Shown: one piece after another, positions 1 through 5,876 of the stretch | How positions within the stretch are numbered: position 1 is the stretch's first letter | Layout of the letters: each line of letters begins with the position of its first letter | NCBI GenBank assembly: GCA_003123965.1 | Contig: NNSL01000366.1 | Span: 1 to 8,944, forward strand | Reading direction: 5' to 3' | DNA: 8,944 nucleotides | From: Balneolaceae bacterium SMO_bin1 | GTDB lineage: Bacteria; Bacteroidota; Rhodothermia; Balneolales; Balneolaceae | Position numbers and translations under genes: made by a program | Notes under the pieces: model-generated | What the model was told of the DNA's origin: nothing | What the model saw: the letters and a program-made list of their open reading frames with translations, nothing else | Databases searched by the model: none

Positions 1-380
1 TTGCCTTTGGTGCGCCCGATGCCGTTACTTGGATGATTATTACGGGTATTGCCCTGCACGGTATTTGCTACGATTTTTTCTTTGTAACCGGTCAAATATA
101 CGTGGACAAAAAATCAACGCCCGATATTCGCGGGCAGGCTCAAGGATTAATTGTGTTGATAACCTACGGCGTAGGCATGCTTATTGGTGCCCAAATTGCG
201 GGTATGGTTTACAATAGTTTTCTCGGCACACAAGAAGCACTTACCATGGGACAATGGTACACGTTCTGGTGGATTCCTGCCCTGTTTGCCGCTGCTGTAA
301 TGATCTTTTTTGTAATGCTTTTTAATGATAAGGTAATTGACGATTCAAGCGATCTGGATGCGAGCGATATAACGGTCTAA
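1..380 (+). CDS. MFS permease, NupG-like nucleoside:H+ symporter family, C-terminal part
   Basis: This is the 3' end of a gene that enters from the left edge; the reading phase starts at base 3 and the last 125 residues plus stop are present. The visible part holds three hydrophobic segments: one around [19 protein letters not shown], one around [20 protein letters not shown] and one around [19 protein letters not shown]. They are followed by a short acidic tail ending DLDASDITV. The order 'G-x-x-x-DFF-x-x-x-G, then R-G-Q-A-Q-G, then a Gly-rich helix, then W-Y-T-F-W' matches the last helices of E. coli NupG/XapB-type symporters (Nuc_H_symport), integral inner-membrane proteins. The substrate cannot be read from this fragment. 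In Bacteroidota such permeases often sit with sugar-modifying enzymes, and a TIM-barrel isomerase follows 25 bp downstream, so a sugar or glycoside substrate is as likely as a nucleoside. Family assignment is fairly sure; specificity is open. Confidence 0.85.
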   Translation, partial: AFGAPDAVTWMIITGIALHGICYDFFFVTGQIYVDKKSTPDIRGQAQGLIVLITYGVGMLIGAQIAGMVYNSFLGTQEALTMGQWYTFWWIPALFAAAVMIFFVMLFNDKVIDDSSDLDASDITV

Positions 381-405
381 TTTTAACGCAAAACCCTTCA
401 ACCCT

Positions 406-1410
406 ATGGCACGACCCGTAACCCTTTTCACCGGTCAGTGGGCTGATCTTAGCCTCGAAACAATTGCCCAAAAAGCTTCCCAATGGGGATACGATGGGCT
501 AGAATTAGCCTGCTGGGGTGATCACTTCAACGTCCATAAAGCCCTCGAAGACGAAGCCTATTGCAGCAACCGGAAAAAGCTTCTTGAAAAGCACGGCCTG
601 AAGGTCTGGAGCATCAGTAATCATTTGGTTGGTCAAGCTGTCTGTGATCCTATTGACGAGCGCCATAAAGATATTTTGCCCGACCACGTCTGGGGCGATG
701 GCAATCCGGAAGGCGTTCGCCAGCGGGCCGCCGATGAACTGAAAACCACAGCTCGTGCGGCAGCTAAACTTGGCGTCGATGTTGTAAACGGCTTCACCGG
801 CAGTTCAATTTGGTCAAAACTTTATTCATTCCCTCCCAATAAGCCAGGAATGATAGATGATGGCTTTAAAAATTTTGCGGATCGATGGAACCCTATACTG
901 GATGTGTTTGACGAAGAAAATATACGATTTGCACTGGAGGTTCACCCCACCGAAATTGCTTTTGATATCTCAACTGCAGAGCGTGCCATTGCGGCATTAA
1001 ACAGCCGAAAAACATTTGGTTTCAATTACGATCCAAGCCACATGGGCTACCAGGGCGTGGATTACATCCGCTTTATAGAACTATTTGCTGAACGTATTTA
1101 TCACGTGCACATGAAAGACGTCTGGTGGTCTAATGAGCCCACGAAAGCCGGTGTCTTCGGTGGGCATTTACCTTTCGGTCATCCCGAACGCAACTGGGAT
1201 TTTGTATCGGTAGGGCGCGGCAATATCGATTTTGATCGCATCATTCGGGCCCTGAACCGAATTGAGTATGATGGCCCGCTTTCCATTGAATGGGAAGATA
1301 GCGGCATGGATAGGGAGTTTGGCGCCGAAGAATCCTGTGCATATGTCAAAAGTATCGACTTTCCGCCTGCTGGTTCGGCCTTTGATTCAGCCTTTTCAGA
1401 AAACGACTGA
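406..1410 (+). CDS. Sugar phosphate isomerase/epimerase-type TIM barrel protein
   Basis: Complete cytoplasmic protein of 334 residues of the xylose isomerase-like TIM barrel (AP endonuclease 2) superfamily, whose members isomerize or epimerize sugars at a divalent metal. The barrel can be followed strand by strand: VTLFTG near the N-terminus, YDGLELA (29-35), LKVWSIS (65-71), VDVVNGF (124-130), IRFALEVHP (173-181), FGFNYDPSH (204-212), IYHVHMKD (231-238) and LSIEWED (292-298). Likely metal ligands by position in the family are E178, D209, H235 and E295, with H212 nearby. It is somewhat longer than typical members (about 280-300), with an extra loop at about 88-105 and another at 240-265 ([18 protein letters not shown]). 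The ATG at 406 gives the usual N-terminus right before the first strand; no Shine-Dalgarno is visible. It lies 25 bp after the permease gene, so co-transcription and action on the imported compound are likely. The exact reaction is unknown. Confidence 0.88.
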   Translation: MARPVTLFTGQWADLSLETIAQKASQWGYDGLELACWGDHFNVHKALEDEAYCSNRKKLLEKHGLKVWSISNHLVGQAVCDPIDERHKDILPDHVWGDGNPEGVRQRAADELKTTARAAAKLGVDVVNGFTGSSIWSKLYSFPPNKPGMIDDGFKNFADRWNPILDVFDEENIRFALEVHPTEIAFDISTAERAIAALNSRKTFGFNYDPSHMGYQGVDYIRFIELFAERIYHVHMKDVWWSNEPTKAGVFGGHLPFGHPERNWDFVSVGRGNIDFDRIIRALNRIEYDGPLSIEWEDSGMDREFGAEESCAYVKSIDFPPAGSAFDSAFSEND

Positions 1411-1454
1411 GTTTACCTGCGCGTAAAAATGCGACTCAAATCAATTAGGTAACA

Positions 1455-1991
1455 ATGAAATATCTCTCCCTGCTTCTTGGCATTTTTCTGTTTTTCTTTC
1501 TTTTGTCATTTTCCGACACCAAGGTACAGAATGAACGCCCTTTATCGGCAATGAGCTACAATATTAAATATGATAACCCTTCCGATACGCTCAACAGCTG
1601 GGACAATCGCCGCGACCAAATTGTAAATCTGATATCGTTCTATGAACCGGACTTTCTGGGCACGCAGGAAGGGCTTTACCATCAAATCCAGTTTCTTGAC
1701 AATCATCTAACCAAAATGCAGTGGATTGGCGTGGGACGAGCCGACGGCGCTAAGGAGGGCGAATTTTCAGCCATATTTTATAATACGGATCGCTTTGAAC
1801 TCGTCGCCAATTCGGACAGCACAATCTGGCTCTCGAAAACACCTGATGTGCCGAGCAAAAGCTGGGATGCCGCCCTGCCCCGCATTTTAACTTGGGGGAA
1901 ATTCCGCGACCGGAAAACCGGTAATTACGTTTTCGTATTCAATACGCATTTTGATCATAGAGGTGAAAGAGCTCAGGCTGGAAAGTACTAA
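1455..1991 (+). CDS. Secreted EEP-family hydrolase, N-terminal part (frameshifted gene)
   Basis: First part of an endonuclease/exonuclease/phosphatase (DNase I-fold) enzyme, a family of metal-dependent phosphodiesterases and phosphomonoesterases. Residues 1-20 form a very hydrophobic Sec-type signal (MKYLSLLLGIFLFFFLLSFS) with no lipobox cysteine, so export to the periplasm or beyond is expected. Family motifs are present: SYNIKYD with N36, GTQEG with the metal ligand E72, LTWGKF at about 145-150, and NTHFDHRGE with H165, D167 and H168. After residue 173 (ERA) the frame runs into a short unrelated tail (QAGKY) and a stop at 1989, while the remaining motifs continue in the next frame. Reading one base less near 1974 gives one protein of 291 residues, the usual length for secreted members of the family. 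The gene starts 44 bp after the isomerase gene and probably shares its transcript. The substrate is not deducible. Confidence 0.8.
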   Translation: MKYLSLLLGIFLFFFLLSFSDTKVQNERPLSAMSYNIKYDNPSDTLNSWDNRRDQIVNLISFYEPDFLGTQEGLYHQIQFLDNHLTKMQWIGVGRADGAKEGEFSAIFYNTDRFELVANSDSTIWLSKTPDVPSKSWDAALPRILTWGKFRDRKTGNYVFVFNTHFDHRGERAQAGKY

Positions 1992-2331
1992 CATCATTTT
2001 GGATACCATTGAAAAGGTAACCAGTGGCGAACCGGTTATTCTGACGGGCGATTTCAATTTCACCGAAAATGAGCCGCCCTATGACCTGCTCACAGCTGAT
2101 AAATCCGGTATGAAAGATGCCTTTTATTCAACCAAGCAGCCTCATCTTGGTCCTGTGGTTTCCTATACCGGCTTTACCGTAGGTGATGAACCAGAAAACC
2201 GGCGCATCGATTACATTTTCACCAACCAAGATTTGCAAGTCTTAAAGCACACGATTATTGCCAACTTTCAGGGCAACCGCTATCCCTCCGATCATCTGCC
2301 GGTTTATGCAAAATTTAAATTTCAGGAATAG
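1951..2331 (+). CDS. Secreted EEP-family hydrolase, C-terminal part (frameshifted gene)
   Basis: Continuation of the preceding enzyme in the +1 frame. The true coding part begins around 1975 with RLESTNIILDTI, the helix that always follows the NTHFDHRG motif. The TTG at 1951 that opens this frame is not a credible start because it overlaps the upstream half and yields no domain beginning. The rest of the active site is here: GDFNFTENE (catalytic Asp/Asn pair), RRIDYIF (the Asp before the last strands) and YPSDHLPVYAKF, whose SDH carries the catalytic Asp-His of DNase I-like enzymes. The protein ends naturally after the last beta strand (KFKFQE). Because every catalytic motif has survived, either the shift is very recent or it is a sequencing error. 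Its stop codon abuts the stop codon of the convergent icmF gene with no base between them. Confidence 0.75.
   Translation: MIIEVKELRLESTNIILDTIEKVTSGEPVILTGDFNFTENEPPYDLLTADKSGMKDAFYSTKQPHLGPVVSYTGFTVGDEPENRRIDYIFTNQDLQVLKHTIIANFQGNRYPSDHLPVYAKFKFQE
1968..1980 (+). other. Frameshift site in the EEP-family gene (one surplus base)
   Basis: Codons aga-gct at 1968-1973 encode R-A. Omitting one base (c1974, or a1975) joins them to agg-ctg-gaa and gives G-E-R-A-R-L-E-S, the sequence expected for this family at this place. The site overlaps the palindrome GAGCTC (1969-1974). No long homopolymer is present. The surplus base cannot be fixed exactly, since removal of any of several neighbouring bases restores the frame. 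Confidence 0.8.
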
Positions 2332-3765
2332 TTACATGTTCCGGCGATACTGGCCGCCCACTTCATAGAGCGCCTGCGAAATTTGTCCAAGCGAAGCCAC
2401 TTTCACCGTCTCCATAAGCTCTTCAAATAAATTGCCATTATTCCGGGCGGTTTCTTTCAGTCGTTCAAGCGCTTCTTCAGCTTTATCGCTGTTTCGTTCC
2501 TTAAACGCGTTCAGGCTTTCAATCTGCTGCTCTTTTTCTTCTTTTGTTGAGCGAATCAGATCCACTTCTTTCTCCTCTTCTTCGCTCTCAGCATCTTCAT
2601 TCAGGAAGGTATTCACCCCAATTATCGGTTTTTCACCGCTGTGTTTCTTTGACTCATAATGCAGGCTTTCATCCTGTATTTTACCGCGCTGATACATGTT
2701 TTCCATAGCTCCGAGCACACCGCCCCGCTCCGTCAGCCGGTCAAACTCCTTCATTATGGCTTCTTCAACCAAGTCGGTTAGTTCTTCTATAAAGTACGAG
2801 CCCTGGTTTATATTCTCGTTCTTAGCCGTGCCCATTTCCTTATTAATGATAAGCTGAATGGCCAGCGCCCGTCGCACCGATTCTTCAGTTGGTGTTGTAA
2901 TAGCTTCGTCGTAAGCATTGGTGTGCAGCGAGTTACAATTATCATAAATCGCGAGCAGGGCTTGCAGTGTGGTGCGGATATCATTGAATTGTATTTCTTG
3001 TGCGTGCAGTGAGCGACCACTCGTTTGAATATGATACTTCAGCTTCTGTGATCTTTCATTAGCACCGTACTTCTCACGCATGGCCACTGCCCAAATGCGT
3101 CGAGCAACGCGCCCAATTACGGCGTATTCTGGATCAAGACCATTACTGAAAAAGAAGGATAAATTGTGGGCAAATTCGTCGATATCCATCCCGCGCGAAA
3201 GGTAGTATTCAACGTAGGTAAATCCATTTGCCAAAGTGAAAGCCGCCTGGGTGATGGGATTGGCACCCGCTTCTGCAATATGGTATCCGGAAATGGAAAC
3301 TGAGTAATAATTGCGAACTTTGTGATCAGTGAAATACTGCTGAATATCCCCCATCATTTTAAGAGCAAATTCCGTGGAGAAAATACATGTATTCTGCGCC
3401 TGATCTTCCTTGAGGATATCTGCCTGAACCGTTCCGCGAACAACATTTAGCGCATTTTCCTTAATTTTATTATAGGTCTCCTCATCAACCAATTTATCGC
3501 CGGTTATTCCAAGCAGGCCCAATCCGAATTCGTCATTTGTGGCGGGCAGCTCAGCGTTGTATTCCGGCTTATCGACGTCTTTGTCGTCAAAGTATTTTCT
3601 AATTTCTTTCTTGGCCTCTTCCCAATTGCCTTCTTCTTTAAGGTGCCGTTCTACTTCCTGATCAATGGCTGTATTCATAAACATAGCCAGAATCATCGGG
3701 GCCGGGCCGTTGATGGTCATGGATACCGAGGTTTTGGGCGAAGTAAGCTGGAAACCCGAGTACAA
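2332..3765 (-). CDS. icmF: IcmF isobutyryl-CoA mutase, C-terminal mutase part (frameshifted gene)
   Basis: Major part of the substrate-binding and catalytic TIM barrel of an adenosylcobalamin-dependent acyl-CoA mutase. It begins in mid-domain at TTG 3765 ([19 protein letters not shown]), so it is not a gene of its own; it continues the frame that ends at 3662. Recognisable blocks are [54 protein letters not shown] with the catalytic-site His (162 here, 838 in the joined protein), [13 protein letters not shown], and the end [20 protein letters not shown]. Gln124 (joined Q800) occupies the place where methylmalonyl-CoA mutases have Arg207 and isobutyryl-CoA mutases have Gln. Residues of about 43-108 are an insertion relative to Cupriavidus-type IcmF as I remember it, seemingly common in Bacteroidota homologues. 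An acidic stretch (about 389-400, [13 protein letters not shown]) lies near the C-terminus. The stop at 2332 touches the convergent EEP gene. Confidence 0.88.
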   Translation of the reverse strand: MYSGFQLTSPKTSVSMTINGPAPMILAMFMNTAIDQEVERHLKEEGNWEEAKKEIRKYFDDKDVDKPEYNAELPATNDEFGLGLLGITGDKLVDEETYNKIKENALNVVRGTVQADILKEDQAQNTCIFSTEFALKMMGDIQQYFTDHKVRNYYSVSISGYHIAEAGANPITQAAFTLANGFTYVEYYLSRGMDIDEFAHNLSFFFSNGLDPEYAVIGRVARRIWAVAMREKYGANERSQKLKYHIQTSGRSLHAQEIQFNDIRTTLQALLAIYDNCNSLHTNAYDEAITTPTEESVRRALAIQLIINKEMGTAKNENINQGSYFIEELTDLVEEAIMKEFDRLTERGGVLGAMENMYQRGKIQDESLHYESKKHSGEKPIIGVNTFLNEDAESEEEEKEVDLIRSTKEEKEQQIESLNAFKERNSDKAEEALERLKETARNNGNLFEELMETVKVASLGQISQALYEVGGQYRRNM

Positions 3766-5794
3766 GCTTTTTCATATCATCAAGCGTACAAATACTCACG
3801 CCGGAATTACCCACTTTCCCGTAAATATCGGGCCGATGAGCCGGGTCTTCACCGTAAAGCGTTACTGAATCAAAGGCCGTTGAAAGCCGGGCTGCGGGCA
3901 TGCCCTCGCTCAAATAATGAAATCGCTTGTTGGTACGCTCGGGTGTGCCTTCTCCGGCAAACATGCGCGTGGGGTCTTCCCCTTCACGCTTAAACGGAAA
4001 TACACCGGCCGTGAATGGATAGTAGCCGGGCAGATTTTCTTTTAGGGCAAACTTTAGCTGTTCTCCTTTATGGTCTGTTTTAGGCAACGCCACGCGCGGA
4101 ATTTTGAGCCCGCTTAACGTTTCCCGGAACTGCTCGTTTTCAAACGTACGGTCGCGAATCTGTACATCAACCGTATCCTGCCGATATTCTTCGTACAGTT
4201 CATTCCAGCCGTCTAAAATTTTCTTACAGCGTGCATCGAGGTTGCTGAGCCAGTGCTCCCGCATTTCTTCAAGCTTTTCTGCAAAATCGTTCGCTCCTTC
4301 AGGGTCCCAGCGGTCAAGCTGCTCTTTCGTACCTTCTACCTCTTCCAGTTTGCTGGCAATGTCCACCTGTTCTTCAGCCCATTCATGATAGCCACGAATC
4401 GATTCTGAAATTTCTGAGAGATAACGCTGTCGCTTGCCGGGAATAATGGCCTGTGTTTGAATATCTTCTGCGGGCGTTGGATCCGTATGGATCTTTGTTT
4501 CCCATTTCAAGCTATAGCGATCGTTGATCTTATCAACTAATGCCTTAAACAGGTGACTCACTCCTTTATCATTAAACTGTGCGGCAATGGTGGGATATAC
4601 CGGCATATCTTCCTGATCGGCATCCCAGGCACCAAAATTGCGTTTCATCTGCTTTCGCACGTCGCGCAAGGCATCAAGCGAGCCTTTCTTTTCAAACTTG
4701 TTGAGCACCACCAACTCAGCAAGATCCAGCATATTTATTTTTTCTAGCTGGGTGGCTGCACCATATTCACTCGTCATTACATACATCGGGATGTCGGAAA
4801 TATCCACAATTTCGGTGCCGCCCTGGCCAATGCCGCTGGTTTCCACAATCACCAGATCAAAGCCAGCTGTTTTGCAAACTTCAATGGCACCTTTCACAGC
4901 ATCACTCGTTGATTTGTTTTGCGCCCGCGTTGCAAGGCTGCGCATATACACCCGTTCAGGATCAAGGCTGTTCATGCGAATGCGGTCGCCAAGCAGCGCG
5001 CCGCCGGTTCGAACTTTCGAAGGGTCAATTGAAATAATAGCAATTGAAATATCTTCAAACTCTGTGAGGAATCGCCGTACCAGCTCATCGGTAAGCGAAC
5101 TCTTGCCTGCCCCGCCGGTTCCCGTAATTCCAACCAGCGGAATTGGATGCCCGTTGGTAGATGGCGTAATCGCATTTCCATTACCGTCCAGTATCGTTCC
5201 TTCTTCATATTGAACGATATTGCGATGCCCATTTTCAATGGCTGAAATACACCGCCCTATAACCTTATGGTCTTTTTCAATGATAGAGTGTGCATCAACA
5301 TCTTCAACTTCAGCTGTATCAAAATCGCACTCCTCAAGCATATAATTGATCATGCCCTGTAGTCCCATTTCACTGCCGTCCTCAACGGAGAAAATGCGAG
5401 CAACACCGTAATCATGCAGCTCCTCAATTTCATCACCAACAATTACGCCACCACCGCCGCCAAATACTTTTATATGGCCCGCGCCGCGCTCCTCCAGCAG
5501 ATCAACCATGTACTTAAAGTATTCCATGTGACCGCCCTGATACGAACTGATGGCAATACCCTGTACATCTTCCTGAATCGCACAATTAACGATCTCCTGC
5601 ACCGAGCGGTTATGCCCAAGGTGAATCACCTCAGCCCCGCTGCTCTGCAAAATTCGACGCATGATATTGATACTTGCATCATGACCATCGAACAGACTGG
5701 CCGAGGTAACAAACCGAATTTTATTTGTCGAATTGTAGGGCTCCGACGAATGGGATGATTGCTTTTTAGGCGACTTTGTTGCTTGTTGAGGCAT
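3662..5794 (-). CDS. icmF: IcmF isobutyryl-CoA mutase, B12-binding, GTPase chaperone and start of mutase domain (frameshifted gene)
   Basis: N-terminal part of the fused isobutyryl-CoA mutase, which interconverts isobutyryl-CoA and n-butyryl-CoA with coenzyme B12 in the cytoplasm and carries its own G-protein repair chaperone. After a Ser/Lys-rich tail (1-25) comes the cobalamin domain (26-155) with the base-off motif DGHDAS (D36, H38), then SYQGGH and FGGGGGV. The MeaB-like GTPase domain (about 218-425) shows Walker [10 protein letters not shown] (225-233), ETSGIGQGG (318-326) and NKFEKKG (365-371) at the base-specificity position. A helical linker covers about 450-560. The mutase barrel starts at [12 protein letters not shown], with F599 where methylmalonyl-CoA mutases have Tyr. 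The genuine frame ends at residue 677 (DDMKKL); the last 33 residues are out-of-frame readthrough. Joined with the downstream part the product is 1153 residues. The gene lies 82 bp after mprF and may have its own promoter. Confidence 0.9.
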   Translation of the reverse strand: MPQQATKSPKKQSSHSSEPYNSTNKIRFVTSASLFDGHDASINIMRRILQSSGAEVIHLGHNRSVQEIVNCAIQEDVQGIAISSYQGGHMEYFKYMVDLLEERGAGHIKVFGGGGGVIVGDEIEELHDYGVARIFSVEDGSEMGLQGMINYMLEECDFDTAEVEDVDAHSIIEKDHKVIGRCISAIENGHRNIVQYEEGTILDGNGNAITPSTNGHPIPLVGITGTGGAGKSSLTDELVRRFLTEFEDISIAIISIDPSKVRTGGALLGDRIRMNSLDPERVYMRSLATRAQNKSTSDAVKGAIEVCKTAGFDLVIVETSGIGQGGTEIVDISDIPMYVMTSEYGAATQLEKINMLDLAELVVLNKFEKKGSLDALRDVRKQMKRNFGAWDADQEDMPVYPTIAAQFNDKGVSHLFKALVDKINDRYSLKWETKIHTDPTPAEDIQTQAIIPGKRQRYLSEISESIRGYHEWAEEQVDIASKLEEVEGTKEQLDRWDPEGANDFAEKLEEMREHWLSNLDARCKKILDGWNELYEEYRQDTVDVQIRDRTFENEQFRETLSGLKIPRVALPKTDHKGEQLKFALKENLPGYYPFTAGVFPFKREGEDPTRMFAGEGTPERTNKRFHYLSEGMPAARLSTAFDSVTLYGEDPAHRPDIYGKVGNSGVSICTLDDMKKLVLGFPAYFAQNLGIHDHQRPGPDDSGYVYEYSH
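3760..3772 (-). other. icmF: Frameshift site in icmF (one surplus base)
   Basis: Read on the minus strand the frame gives D-D-M-K-K-L and then loses the family sequence; the +1 frame picks up Y-S-G-F-Q-L-T-S immediately. Removing one of the two A residues at 3764/3765 (plus strand) changes ctt-gta to ctg-tac and yields KKLYSGFQL, as expected for IcmF. The spot is the palindrome AAGCTT (3764-3769), next to a run of five T (plus strand) at 3768-3772. Confidence 0.85.
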
Positions 5795-5824
5795 AAATCA
5801 AAATATTCTTTTCTGTTAGCAGTT

Positions 5825-5832
5825 CAAATATA
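5825..5832 (-). promoter_or_regulatory. Possible Bacteroidota-type -7 box upstream of icmF
   Basis: On the minus strand the bases read TATATTTG, an exact match to the TAnnTTTG -7 consensus of the primary sigma factor of Bacteroidota. It lies 30 bases before the icmF ATG in the 82-bp AT-rich gap after mprF. I find no good TTTG-type -33 element about 19-21 bases upstream (the corresponding bases are AAT-rich), so this rests on the -7 box alone. If real, icmF can be transcribed separately from mprF. Confidence 0.35.
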
Positions 5833-5876
5833 AAGAAATTAACGCACTTTTAATTACAGCGATCAGGGCAAAAATA

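Noticed and set aside
1418..1436. Possible hairpin terminator between isomerase and EEP genes
   Set aside because: Only about three base pairs (cgc/gcg) can form around taaaaat and no T-run follows.
2332..3765. Separate large-subunit mutase gene (IcmA-like) starting at TTG 3765
   Set aside because: The start lies inside the barrel; the first barrel segments ([11 protein letters not shown] to CTLDDMKKL) are encoded upstream in the other frame.
3764..3775. Programmed ribosomal frameshift at the GAAAAAG stretch of icmF
   Set aside because: The A-run resembles a -1 slippery site, but restoring the frame needs a +1 shift and there is no RF2-like stop-codon context; IcmF is not known to use recoding.
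3662..5758. Long plus-strand open frames antisense to icmF (for example 4638-5213, 4104-4388, 5414-5758)
   Set aside because: They are Ser/Arg-rich mirror frames of a strongly conserved minus-strand gene and show no domain of their own.
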